Shown: positions 15,034 through 26,634, counted from the stretch's first letter. The stretch: DNA of 64,000 nt from Ceratothoa steindachneri (GCA_963969495.1 OZ018326.1:180151497-180215496), one strand, 5' to 3'. The notes: generated by a model not told the origin, from the sequence alone. Translations and numbers: made by a program.

Positions 15034-16556
15034 TTATGAGGCGCTGGGGCCCTCTTTTCGAGGAACCCCCGTCTCCGAGCCACTCACTCCACCTCTAGGC
15101 ATGGGCGAAGGAGCCGAAGCTCCTTTGTTGCAGTCCTCCTTTACGGGGACAGCTTTAGGAACCCCGGAAGATGGCCTAGCGACCAACTTCAGGGGTTTTG
15201 CCTCCTGTGAGTCTAAAGACTCGGTGGAGGCGCGTGGCCGCTTCGCTTTACGGAAAAAGGTCACGCTGTGGAAAGAGGGGGGAGCCCTGGTTTTAGCCGG
15301 GGCTGGGTATGAACCCTTTTTGCCGCCAGCTTCACCAGGGGAGCGCCTGGGTTGAGTAGAGCCCGCAGAAGGGCTCCGAATGGGCGCGGAAACAACCGTG
15401 CTCGTTAGCCTGGTTGGGCCAGGAGCAGAGGGCGCCTTTCTAACTATTGAGGCATATGACGTCCCACGCAGAGCAGGGCGCGCCAGGACCAAGTCCTTAG
15501 CCTCGCGGAATGAGAGTCGATCCTGGGCCTGAACGGCCAGGATTCCTTTCTCAATGAGATAAGCACCACATTGCTTCGAAGAAGCGGGGTGCGGCTCTCC
15601 GCAATTGACACACTTGGCCACACATGATTTAGACTTATCGTGTGCGGCCTTGGAGCAATTTACTCAGACTTCGGGTGGTCCTGACTTTGCACGTCTACAA
15701 TAACGATTCATATGGCCGAAGCGGTGACAGTAATAGCACCGCCACGGCAGTGTCACGAATGCCTTCACGCGGTAGCGGTACCAACCGGCACGCACCGACT
15801 CAGGGAGCTTGTCACATTCGAGGCCCCTCCCTGTTTTAACATCACACGTTCGACCTTGACCGCCACAAGGTCGGCCAGCTCTAAATGATGTCCTCTATGT
15901 AGTCAACGAGTTCCCTCGCATAAACTACTTTCACAAAGTTCATGGTAGAGTGCGGCGTCACACTCACCGGGGTGCCATGAAGTGTCCGAAGAGCACTTAT
16001 CTTGGCAGTCTCGGCGGGATTCGCCACATTCGCTAGAAGGCTCCCGTCCGAGAAATGGGTCACCGGGGGCTCTCTTCCAATTACACTAGCTAAGCCTCTC
16101 CTCTGATGGATCATGTTGCCCTTCGCCGACATGCTGCCATCAGTGGAGCGAATAAAGAGGAAGCGTTTGAAGCCAGCGGGCTCGAAAACGCCAGGTAACT
16201 TCTGAATCATGAGCTCCGATGTCATCGAGGCTCCACCCTGTGTGCTCTTGGTCTTAGTCAGGGGCTCCGCAACCAAGGGGGGGGGGGCAGAGAAGCCGGA
16301 TGTGCCGATCTTGGCTTGGTCTCTTGTCAGACTGGAAGCAGGCCCATCCGTCCCCGCAGCCCCCGCGGATGGAAAGGAACCCCGAGTCTTCTTTGTCTTA
16401 GTCTTTTTCTTTTTTGGAGAGGAAGGCGGGGAATGAACCCGCTTCTCACCTCCGCTAGCAGAAGCCCCTGGGCCAGATGGACCGGCCTCAGCCAGGTCCT
16501 TCTCCGAAATAGAGAAGGTCCTGGTGGTCGCAGGGGCACCGTCCGGAGGATGCTGG
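15034..16556 (-). pseudogene. I-B ORF1 remnant, Gag-like, 5' part missing
   Basis: Minus-strand Gag from the acidic Pro/Ser-rich region (DGAPATTRTFSISEKD) through the Lys-rich tract (PKKKKTKTKK) to the knuckles and C-terminus. The N-terminal part with the start codon is absent, because the sequence passes at about 16556 straight into RT sequence of I-C. The first knuckle keeps its His (HRFGHMNR), unlike I-A. Small indels break the frame near 15630-15900. Confidence 0.8.
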
Positions 16557-18800
16557 CAGAAGTGCACCACCTTACCTGTGCGCTTCGGCATAGCGAGAGA
16601 CGCGGTTCAATGCCTGTTGGAGTCGACGCTCCAGAGTTGGCATCTGGGCCGCGCAAAAAGAGATCGAAAGGTCGTCCACGTAGAGCGTAGCGAGAACATC
16701 TTGCGGCAGCACCGAGGTGATGCCGTTGATGCTCAGGGCAAAGAGTGTGACACTGAGGACACTTCACTGCGGGACACCCTCTTCCTGCTCCTTTGGGCCG
16801 GAGAGGGCTCCCCCCACCCGTACGCGGAATCGACGATCTCGCAAAAATTCAGAAATAAACATTGGGAGGCGTCCCCTCGCCCCCATCGTGTGGAGAGTCT
16901 CCATGATACCGTATCGCCATGCGGTATCATAGGCCTTCTCCAGATCAAAAAACACCGTGGCGTAGTGCTGTCTACGAAGGAAAGCCTCGCAGACGGCATT
17001 TTCCAGTCGGAGCAGAGCATCCGACGTGGAGTGGAACTTACGGAAGCCGCACTGTGCAGAAGACAGATGGCCTCCGCTGTCCAGGAAATAGGCTAATCTA
17101 ACATTTACCAATTTCTCCATCAACTTGCACACGCAAGAGGTTAGAGAGATTGGGCGGAAACCGGTCGGAGTAGAGTGATCTCTCCCCAGCTTGCGAAAGG
17201 CGAGCACAGTAGCGATTCGCCAGGAGTCTGGGAGAAGACCTTCCACCCAGATCCTGTTGAACAAATCTAACAGAAAGGCCATGCCTCGCTCACCCAGGTA
17301 CGAAGCATGGCGTACGGGACATCGTCCGGACCATGGGCGGTGTCCGCGCACGAAGCGAGAGCGGAACGCAACTCACTCACAGTAAACTTGTCGTTGAAGG
17401 GTTCTCCGCCTCTGGAGGTAAAGTCCAGCCGGCGGCCTTCCGCGACATCACGACGTGCATTGAATGCTGGCGGAGCAGCATCCCGGCTAGAGAATGGGAA
17501 AAAAGAAGTCGCGAAGGATTCCGCCACTGACGCGGGGCCGAGATTGCGGTCCTCCATTCTCCTGGAGAACGGGAGGAAAGGTCTTGCGAGAACTTGCCCC
17601 GAATCCTTTTGACTCGCTTCCACACCTCAGCTAAAGGGGTCTTCCCGTTAAGTGAAGACACGTATGCCCACCAAGAAGAGCGGCGCGCGTGCTTCGAAAT
17701 ATACCGGAACCTAGCCCTAGCCCGACGAAATTCAGCGACAGTGAAATCGTTCGGGCGGCGCTTATAGCGCATGTAGGCATAACGCTTCTGTTTGAGGGCC
17801 GACCACCATGGGAGTGGTCGGCGTGCAAAACGGCCAGACGTCCCAGGAATAGTAGTCAGGCCCACGGCGATGAGGTTGCCGGAGAAGAACTCAACAGCCT
17901 CATCTACCGACCTAAACTCTTCGACTGAGATAGAGAATTCAGTCATTTCCTGAAATGCAGGCCACCGCGCCCGCGCCAAGCACCACCGAGGTGGTCTCTC
18001 AGGCGGCAGTTGCCCTGAAAATGATATTTGAATGGGAAAGTGATCACTACCATGGAGGTCATCGACCACCCCCCAATCAAAATCAGGCTGTGCATCCGAA
18101 GAGCACAAAGATAGGTCAAGGCAAGAAAATGAAGCGGTTCTCGGACAGTGATGCGTAAACTCATCCACGTTTAGGACACCCATCTCAAGCTCTTCGATCA
18201 GATCGGCAAGGACTTGTCCCCTGGGATTTATGGAGTAATCTCCCCAGAGAGGATGCCTTCCGTTCAGATCTCCAAGCAAGAGATAGGGCCTCGGCAACCG
18301 TGCCACGACGCGGCGAAAGTCCCCCGCGTCGAAGTCAGCTGACGGTGGAATGTACGCAGAAATGATAGTATACCTCCTATCCAGGTGCAGCTGCACAGAC
18401 ACTGCCTGAAAGGAGGTATCTAAAGAGAAAGGAAGAACGGAGACATCATGCCGGGTGTAAACTGCGCATCCCCCAGCCCGGCCATCCCGCGGTGGTGGGG
18501 TCGCAAGACCCTTATACCCCGGGAGGGCAGGCAGGGGGGACGCGCCTAGCATGGTCTCCTGCAAAAAAATAGCTAACGGGGAACGGGACGAGGCGAGCCT
18601 CGGCAGCTCCTCCCAGTTGGCCCGGAGTCCACGGCAATTCCATTGAAGGAATATGCCCTCCAGGCCTAGCTCGGAGGAGACGCGGGGGCCCTCCTCGAAT
18701 TGAAGACCCCCACGGGAATGGCCGTACGCTTCCCGGGGGCAGAACCCCGGGCGCTGTTGGCCGGACAAAGCGCTGGAGGCGCTGTCGCCTTCGAGGACTT
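16557..18800 (-). pseudogene. I-C ORF2, best endonuclease domain, RT cut at the chimeric seam
   Basis: The block at 17377-18768 is open for 463 codons and holds the only uninterrupted endonuclease here: QWNCRG (residues 42-47), FLQET (68-72), GDLNGRH (166-172), CLDLSL (216-221) and SDH (241-243). These are the metal-binding and catalytic motifs of the APE family that nick the target DNA. RT follows at 16557-17450 after a frameshift at about 17530. The YVDD box is intact at 16671-16682. A 23-bp deletion at about 16573, also present in I-A, shifts the frame just past that box. The remaining RT, the RNase H and the 3' end are missing because of the chimeric join. Confidence 0.85.
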
Positions 18801-19259
18801 ATTGGGGGAGGTTGGGCTCGCCATGCGAGTCTTTTCCTCCCTCCGCCTCGAAACCTTAGGCGGGCGCTGCGGCTTCGGAGGTGGGAGGGCCTCTTTTCTC
18901 GGAACCACCGTCTCCGAGTCACCCGCTCCACCTCGGGGCGTGGGCGAAGGAGCCGAAGCTCCTTTGTTGCTGTCCTCCTTTCGGGGGACAGCTTTAGGAA
19001 CCCCTGAAGATGGCCTAGCGACCATCTTCAGGGGTGTTGCCTCCTGTGAGTCTAACGACTCGGTGGAGGCAGTCCCCTTAGAAAGAAAAGGAGGGACTGC
19101 CGCTGGAAATTGGGTAGGGCCCGAAAGCACCTCCAGAGAAGGGGGTGAGGGGGAGTCCCCTTCACCTGTAGGCTTAGGAAAAGAGTAAGCCTCCTCTCCG
19201 GTTGAAGAAATATGGAGGGTCCCCTGCGCAAGCACAGGGGGGAGGGGAATGACCTCCAT
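18666..19259 (-). pseudogene. I-C ORF1 with large in-frame deletion
   Basis: This is an open 197-codon frame from ATG 19259 to a stop at 18666. The first ~63 residues match the Gag N-terminus, starting MEVIPLPPVLAQGT. The sequence then jumps at about 19070 to the C-terminal part (ASTESLDSQEATP). Everything between is gone, including the Lys-rich tract and all zinc knuckles. A GGC shared by both edges suggests a microhomology deletion. The end overlaps ORF2 in the -1 frame, as in I-A. It could still make a small protein, but without RNA-binding knuckles. Confidence 0.8.
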
Positions 19260-19878
19260 CTTTTCGGTGGAGCTGCCCGAGGGCGGCTCCGTCGGTGTAC
19301 AAGGGGGAATGGGGAGAGATTTGTTTTTTTTTTATTTGCATACATGCGCATGGTGACCCTCTTTTTTATACGGGACGCAATAGCTCACCACCTCTCGCAG
19401 TTGCCCGCACTGCAAGAGGTGCTTACAAGCCTGGCAGAGCCAGGCGCCGCCATTTGGGACCACCCCTCCCGCCTGGTGGCCTGGCAGTCCATCGGCATGG
19501 CGGCTCCACCTTAGACGCGGCGTAAAACTGAGTGTGAAGAAGAAAGAAAAAGGGACGTGAGGAAGGTATGGGTGGAGATTAAGCAGGTTGTTAAAAAAAA
19601 AACATTCCGAACCGGAGCTCAGGAGTTAGGGAACGTTGTCCCATCCCTCCTCAGCCCCGATCCGGGACGGTTGGCTTGAGAAGAAGGTCAGCATCTACCC
19701 CTTTGAAATTAGAGGCTGACCATTGAAAGTTGTGGGAGAGGTTGTATGAAAAGCGACGAAGTAGGGGAGAAATACAGGCTATCTGAAGGGAAGAAAGAGA
19801 GGCTAAGCTGGGGCCGGACGGAGCGCTGGATCCCGTCAGCACGGCGGCCAGGATGGCAAATCGCCGCGCCCCTAAAGG

Positions 19879-20426
19879 GCTTAATGTGAGGAGGTTGCTT
19901 CCCCTAGGATCCCTGATAGTGTGTGAAGGTCTATTAGATACAGTGACGTAGCGAGAGAGTGTCCCCCAGGGTACCCGATAGTGTGTGAAGGTCTATTGGA
20001 TACAGTCACCTGCTTGGCGTGGGGAGGGAGCAGCCCTCAGGGGGCCCGAGAGTGTAAAGGTTTTTTGGATACAGTCACTCGCTTGGCGTGGGGGATGAGC
20101 GTTCCCCAGGGTGCCCGATAGTGTGATGTCTTTTAGATACAAGCACTTGCTTGACGTGGGGAGGGAGCGTCCCCCAGGAAGCCCGATAGAGTGTGAACGT
20201 TTTTTGGATACAGTCAGTTGCTTGGTCTAGGTGAGGAGCGTCCCCCACGGTGCCCGATAGTGATTGAAGGTATCGTGTATATAGCACTTGCTTGACGTCG
20301 AGGAGGAGCAACTCCCAGGGTGCCCGGTAGAGTATGATGTTCTTTTGTGCACAGTCACTTGCTTGACGTGGGGAGGGAGCGTCCCCCAGGGAGCCCGATA
20401 AAGTTTGAAGGTCTTTTGGTTTGTTT
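19879..20426. repeat. ~70-bp minisatellite, about eight units
   Basis: Tandem units of roughly 70-72 bp, each with a core like CCCCCAGGGTGCCCGATAG, a GGATACAGTCA block and GCTTGGCGTGGGGAGG. Units differ by substitutions and small indels. The array lies between the 5' end of the chimeric I element and the 3' end of I-D. Confidence 0.85.
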
Positions 20427-22049
20427 TGTTTTTTATTATAGGAGCCCATCTGGCGACTACCCATTTGGGCCCAAGTCGCCGTACTCACGACAACCTAGCA
20501 CTAGGCTACTTTAAAATAAGAATAGGCCAAAAACCACAACAATAACAATAAAAAAGGGAAAATGGCAACAAGGAGGAAGTAAGCTCCGGTGTCGGGGGTA
20601 GGTCCGCTACCCCCACCCCTGGGGCAGGAACGGGCAAACTACAAAGAAAACAACCAAATAAACCTAGTTAAATAAAGGGAGAAAGGCCGGCATTCCCCCC
20701 AAATGTCTATAAGTCCACCAGTCAATGTGCACGAACTCGTCCCGAGTACAAGGGACTGGCGGTAGCGACCCCGCCCATCCCGGTACCGGGACAGGTAACG
20801 TGCGCGCAGATCGCCCAGTCTGGAACATTCAACAAGAATGTGCCGAACACTCTGGGGGACAACGCAGTCTTCACAGTAGGGCGCAAGCGAGTGCTCCATC
20901 AAATGGCAGTGCGTCCCGCGAGTGTGTCAAATTCGGAGACGACAGAAAGCAACTTGATGCCTTCGCGGCAGTGGGGGGGGGAGGGGGGGGTAGGTCCATG
21001 GGAACAGTCGCGGCGCAATGGCACGTACCTTTAAGTTCCCTTCGACCGTCTCCCATCTTCTTTGCCAAGCAGTCCGAAGAGCTGCCCGTATTCCTGCCAT
21101 GTAGTCTGTGTGAGGAAGAGCGAAACGCTGGTCCGGTCACCCTGTCCTGCGGACTCTTTGGCGTCCTCTTTCCCCGCAATTCTTACATGTCCAGGAACCC
21201 AGCACAAGATAATCTCGACATCCGCCCGGCTTGCCAAAAAAGTGGCGTCACGGATTTCGCGAACCAGGGGATGCGGAGATTCCAATGCCCCGAGAGCACT
21301 CAGGGCGCTTTGTGAGTCGCTATAGATCACAATCCGGTCTTCTAACCGGGCACGTCGCGTAATCTCCCGTACCGAGTGGTGTATTGCCACCAGCTCGGCC
21401 ATGAAGACAGACACAGCGCCTGGCAGAGCCCCGCTTGCGACTTGGAGCCATCCGTATATACTGGCACGGTTCCAGCGTGACCCGAGGTGTGCTCCAAAAA
21501 GGTCGAACGCAATTCTCCCCGCGCTGTAAAAGCTTTGGGAGCAGAGGCGTGGCGACAAATAGCCAAAGGTGGTACCTTCCAAGGTAACGTCCTGGGCAGA
21601 ACCAGGGGCGCCACCGGCCCGAGAGCTATACCTAGTTCTCGAAGGAGTTTCCAAGCCATAAACCCAAAGGGCTTAAGGTATGACTGGCGTTCACGTAGAG
21701 CGTAGCGAGAACATCTTCCGGCAGTACCGAGGTGATGCCGTTGATGTTCAGAGCAAAGAGTGCAACACTGAAGACATTTCCCTGCGGGACACCCACTTTC
21801 TGCTCCATTGGGCCGGAGAGGGCTCCTCCCAACCGTACGTGAAATCGACGATCTCGCAAAAATTCAGATATAAACATTGGGAGGTGTCCCCTCGGCCCTA
21901 TCGTGTGGATAGTCTCCATGATACCATATCGCCATGCGGTATCATAGGCCTTCTCCAGATCGAAAAGCATAGTGGCGTAGTGTTGTCTACGAAGGAAGGC
22001 CTCGCAGACGACATTTTTCGGCCGGAGCAGAGCGGAACGCAACTCACTC
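20427..22049 (-). mobile_element. I-type LINE copy I-D, 5'-truncated and internally deleted
   Basis: The 3' hairpin and tail are at 20427-20480. The C-terminal Cys/His motif (CEDC, HILVEC) and RNase H (YSDSQSAL, CWVPGHV) lie in broken frames at 20639-21660. The last RNase H motif reads KEDAKES and also lacks the 12-base Asp segment. At about 21690 the sequence jumps from the post-RT region directly to LYV of the active-site box, losing the following acidic residues. At about 22026 a second jump skips some 380 bp of RT. Homology ends at about 22049. I find no clear target-site duplication. Confidence 0.85.
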
Positions 22050-23585
22050 CTATTCAGATAGAGGAGACACACACGCTTTGCTGGAAGAAGAAAATATACT
22101 CGACGTCGTCTTCTTACTGGCGATCAAAGACCCGAATCAACTGATAGGGAGGCAGATGTGAACAACATAAATCATGGTCGAAGAATAGACGGTCCATGGG
22201 TCTTCGGACTTAAAAATGGCTCAGATTGTCGCTAATTTTATGTTCCACTAATCCTACTCGTAAGAGAAGTGCAAGTGGGCTTGTCGTCCACTCAATGAAT
22301 GGGCGGCATTTTGGAATCTGAATAGATATTGCATCCATTCCACTATTAACCACCAGCAAAGCTGTTAATCATCGTGGCTAAAATTCCTCCTATCAACAAA
22401 ATGAGAGGTATTCCATTGAAAATATTTGAATCTCATTTAGATTTTATTTTCTGGAAAATTATGAGATCAAATGAGCAAAATCTTTTATTGCATTTTAAAA
22501 TGATATCCTTGCTGTATACAGATAGTAATAGTATTCATATTTCTAGTATGAAATATAAATCAATTTAGTCATTTTTCTTTGCCTTTTCCTGCAACGAGGA
22601 TTTTTATACATTTTTAATATTCTTTGAATGTTTAACTCACTCCTCTAATTAGGATTGCATATTTCTAAAAAAAAATTGAATGTAGATCACAATTCGAATT
22701 AGCTACGAATATAATAAAGTGAGCTATAATAGAAAACTATTACAAGCCCTTCTTCACCTGTCTCCAATTCATCGCGGAGGAATCAAAACAAACCCTCTAA
22801 TTGTCACTGGGGAAACTAAAGCTTCCCATTAGCGCTATCACCTCGCGTTTGGCCTTTTGAACCGCGAGAACACCTGAATATCTCAGCCATTAGCGACGGG
22901 GTGGAGGTTTCATCAAACATCTTTACCCAGAGATTTGCTAAGTTCATACGCAAACGAGAGTAACGAATGTTGTGGGGACAATGGGTGCGTAAGAGAGCGT
23001 AACCAGAGGTTTGGTATGCGAATTTTGACGGTCACAAAAGGCGGTGAATGAATGAAATTGTTGCCCACTCGCGTTTGGAGCCAAATGGCAGAAGGAATTT
23101 CGGCTATCATTTGATAAGGGCGGCAACAATCATCCCTATTTAGGGCAAAGGTAGAGTCGCATTCGGGGTTCACTTACCTTATTTTTAGCAAAGTCATGTT
23201 TGATAAATACTATTTAGCCAAGATAACCAAACCATCTTCTGTGGTAGAAATTCCATATATGCCTACCCGAATTTCCGTAGCCATAGAGACCTCATAATTA
23301 CGAGATTATCCACATTTATCCAGCGGAAAAAAAACTGTGTATACACATTTCTTTCGTGGGGGCAGAAACCCGAAACTAGTGTAACCGATTTATGTGAACA
23401 AACTTTGTACACCTGTTAAAGAGGGCGAAACCAGTTGGTTGTTGCAGGTAAAAATGCCTTCATATACCACATCATATTTATTGATTAATATTATATATCA
23501 TGTCGAAAGGATTGCTAATAGCGAAAACACGTAACTATACCATGTTGCAGAAGTTTTGAAAATAAAATGATATGACAAAGTGGGA
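22050..23585. other. No recognisable gene
   Basis: AT-rich sequence with scattered stops. Open frames at 22374-22568 and 22913-23173 show no family motif. I looked here for the glutaminase exon that should follow 25931-26062 and did not recognise one. Confidence 0.35.
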
Positions 23586-24970
23586 ACCTCCAAGACCGAC
23601 CTCGTTAAGGACCACCCCAGGGTCAATACGAAAAGTAACGGCAGGTCTCTGCATCGTATAAACCTTCATGATCGTAAGAAAACCGCAATAAAGCTGCAAA
23701 ATGAATATACAGGGTGACCAGGTTAATGCATCCGCCAGAACAGTCCGTCGCAGACTGCTTGCACACGGCTTGAAGTCACTTAAAGCCTGCCAGAAGCCGT
23801 TGATCAACCTTAAGCAGAAGTGTTGTCGATTGGCTTGGACACGCGTTCACCTCAACTGGAGCATGAGTCAGTGGGGATATGTCTTAAGGTCCGATGAGAT
23901 CATGTTCTAGTTGTTTTCGACCCCAGACAACATTAGAGTACAGAGGGAAGTAGTGGAATCTAGAGTGCATAGAGCCAACAGTAAAGCATGTTGGCCACCC
24001 TGGATTGGTACTGTGTTGCATGTCAAGTGCAGGGAGGGGTTCGTCGTCTCACCGTTTGTAATGGCGCAATGAATTCAGAGAAGTACCAAGATGTCCGGAG
24101 AGGTTACATGCTGCCCTTTGCTCGAGATAAGATATATTCAGAAATGCCTGGAATGTGATTTTTCAGCAGGGCAATTAATATCCCATGTCACAAGTCTGCG
24201 CCTACCGTAAGGTAGTTCCGGAACAACAATAGCACGGTGATGGACTTACCACCTGTGTCCGGGTTTGAATCCACTGGAAAACGTTTGGCAGGATCTGAAA
24301 GAGGCCGGCTTTGCCCTCTCCAGTAGGCGCCAAGAGATATATGGTCCAACGAGTCCACGTTCCACTTGTTTTCGGCCCTAGGCAACGTTAGAGTCAGCAA
24401 GACGTCAGGGGTCAGTGGAATGGAGAGTGCATAGTGCTAACAGTAGAGCATGGTGGCCGCTCTGTAATAGTATGGGGCTGCATGTCAAGTTCAGGAGTGG
24501 GTCGTCTCACTGTTTGTGATGGTACGTTCTCCTAAGAGATTACACGCTGCCTTTAGCCCGAGACCTCTCCAGAAATGCTCGGAATGTGATTTTCCAGCAA
24601 GACAATGTCCCATGTCACAATTCTACGCCCACCGTACGGGGGTTCCAGGATAACAATATCAGGGTGATGGATTGGCCACCTCAGTCTCTGGATCTGAATC
24701 CACTGGAAAACCTGCGGTAGGACCTAAAAGAGGCCGTGAGACGTCGTCAGCCAGCCTCCGATGAGCAACTGAAGGCAGTCATCACCGAGGTGCGGGGCAG
24801 TATCACACCCCTCAAGCGTTGCATCTTCATGGATACCTGGCCTCGAAGAATAAATGCTCCCATCACTGCAAAGGGACTTCCCAAAGGCTACTGAGTTATC
24901 AGTTTGGTGTTGCTGTATTAATCACAGAGCTTCATCTGATATGTGGCAAGAGTGTGTTTTTCAACTCTAG
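23586..24970 (+). pseudogene. Tc1-like transposase relic with duplicated catalytic half
   Basis: The paired/HTH part is seen in shifted frames from about 23640 (INLHDRKKTAIKLQNEY) into VNASARTVRRRLLAHGLKSL. The first catalytic region follows with LRSDEIMF at about 23885-23908. The part after it is present twice: 23911-24307 and again from 24366, about 455 bp apart. Both copies carry the VGG/VMVWG-like block, the QQDN-like block (FQQGN, FQQDN) and DLNPLEN-like sequence (NPLEN). The second copy continues to a plausible C-terminus (LPKGY, stop near 24895). Stops and shifts in both copies mean no active protein. Confidence 0.75.
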
Positions 24971-25930
24971 CCACCCTGGTGGGTAAGAAAATATAGAGCT
25001 GTAGAGTGGTCAGTCATTTCCAAGTGGGTATGACACCACCTGGATGCAATCCTGGCGTGAGACCGCCCCCTTTGGATAAAATCTGCATGAAGTTAAGCGG
25101 CAACTTCTATTTCCAGTGTTGAATGGATCCAGAGCAGAGAGGAAGGGGGGGGGTGCTATTAAATTCCCATAGCATGCAACAGCCTCCCTCCACTCTAACC
25201 AGGCCCCTCAGGACAGACTCACATAAGGCGCGGCCCCACTTAATTGTGATAACGTTGGCTGGGGCCTACAGGACAGGCTGTATGATCAAAGGTTTTATCT
25301 CTTTATCGCCTAAGCGGTCGGAGGGAGCAGATGCCATCTACTACTGGAGGGGGGGGGGAACGCAACAACGTAATATGTTGCTAATGTTACATGTTTTGGC
25401 AAATCTTGTATTTTGTTAATTTTTGTTGATTGTTTTGGGCATATATAAATTATTGCTTTTTATTCCTCCTTATTTCATCGTTATATGATATGCAAATAAA
25501 AAATTTTAATACCCTGCATTTATCTAATTCTCTAAAATTTCTGAGGTGTCCGAAAACTTATGCCGGCGGCTGTTCAATCAAACAATACAACAATTTCAGA
25601 AATGCAATTCAAACCAAAACACAAACACTAATTTTACACTTGCTTCAGAATACCTGTGGGAAGCGTACTTCAAGTACTAAACAAATTCCAAACATGTAAA
25701 TTCGTAAGGAACACACTTGTTTTAGATACGAAAACGCAAGAACCAAATAAATTTTAGATACAATTATGAGGACCACACGTGTATTTGAGACGAAAAACAA
25801 ACATGTTTTACACACGAAATAAACTTGTTTGGCACGAAAATATGCAAGGACAAACAATCTTCGGAGACGAAAATATGCAAAGAATAAACATTCGAGAAAC
25901 GTTTGTGACACGAAATATCTCGGGACTGAC
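24971..25930. other. Non-coding; intron side of the glutaminase exon
   Basis: A GC-rich patch at 25120-25370 with G-runs, then AT-rich sequence. No coding match. The last bases (25905-25930) hold the splice donor of the exon at 25931-26062, so this is intron on the minus strand. Confidence 0.5.
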
Positions 25931-26062
25931 CTCACAGAACTTGATTCCTCTGACGGAGTTGCCGAGGGAGTCGAGGGGAGGCGACCACGAACAGACGCCC
26001 ATCACGTTCGGGATGACCAGCATAATGGCCCCGCACACCCCCGACTTAGCTGGGAGACCCAC
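25931..26062 (-). CDS. GLS: Glutaminase exon (KSGV / SPPLD region)
   Basis: A 132-bp exon of exactly 44 codons, phase 0 at both ends. Minus-strand sequence before it ends in TTTATCTACAG and the exon opens GTG GGT CTC (VGLPAKSGV). It continues with a hydrophobic stretch, then WSPPLDSLGNSVRGIKFCE. Glutaminase deamidates glutamine to glutamate in mitochondria with a serine-beta-lactamase-like fold. The KSGV motif lies at the active-site entry in the family, and SPPLD..GNS is strongly conserved. The donor is taken as GAG|GTCAGT (25930-25925); a competing GTGAGG donor 5 bases upstream would break the phase. It joins in frame to the exon at 39524-39700. Following exons, including ankyrin repeats if present, were not found. 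Confidence 0.93.
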
Positions 26063-26603
26063 CTGTAGATAAAACAACATGAACAGTACTCATGCAAAGG
26101 GAGGTTTGGAATAGCAGAGCAAAAACAATTTTTTCTTACAAAAGAAGGAAAACTGCAATGGACGTAGTGATTGTGTGCAATTAGTATAGCAATGCCTGGG
26201 GGACGCTCTTCAACCACGCCAAGCGGGTGTGCCCGAGGCAGAGTGAAGGTGGCTACTCATTTTATTATACGAACTGCGCAACCTTCCCTTAAAAAAAGAA
26301 GCGTAATCCTAGGGGACGGGGGCAAACAGGAAAAAAAATCTAAGAGAAAAACAGAATAGTTAACGTCATCAGAACAAATGTGATCAACCGTGAATCCTGG
26401 GGATTGGAGAAAGAATTTCAAACTCCTAGAAAGAACGAATTCGTAGAAAGGTTCAGACATATTCAAACGTACAAACTTAAATGCCGTCTTACGCGTCCCG
26501 GTCTCAAAAACAGGATAGGCGTTTGGAGCTATGGGGAGGGGGTGGGGGCAAACAAGAATTTGGAATAGTCCTAAAGGGAGAAAGGGAAGAAGAGTGAACA
26601 CAG

Positions 26604-26632
<29 letters not shown>
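26604..26632. repeat. (CA)n microsatellite
   Basis: About 29 bp of CA repeats, with a further short CA run just beyond. Confidence 0.9.

Positions 26633-26634
<2 letters not shown>

Larger units (their letters stand above)
11410..19878 (-). mobile_element. Chimeric I-type LINE: I-B (3' part) joined to I-C (5' part)
   Basis: One 8.47-kb unit in minus orientation. It has a poly(A) (T-run) at 11410-11421 and a genuine I 5' leader at its right end. The flanks are GCTTGATGTGAGGA (11396-11409) and GCTTAATGTGAGGA (19879-19892), 13 of 14 identical and lying within the minisatellite unit. This is a single target-site duplication around two partial copies. Reading 5' to 3', the order is leader, deleted Gag, endonuclease and RT of C up to about 16557, then mid-Gag, endonuclease, RT, RNase H and 3' end of B. 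C lacks its 3' part and B lacks its 5' part. The seam falls between RT and Gag sequence. Confidence 0.85.

Noticed and set aside
19879..20426. CRISPR-like array
   Set aside because: The units are contiguous with no unique spacers, and the genome is eukaryotic. It is a minisatellite.
20427..22049. I-D as the 5' continuation of the chimeric element
   Set aside because: The ~70-bp array separates them, and I-D has its own 3' hairpin and tail, so it is a separate insertion.
22913..23173. Next glutaminase exon on the minus strand
   Set aside because: The translation shows none of the conserved residues expected after FCE, and there is no convincing acceptor.
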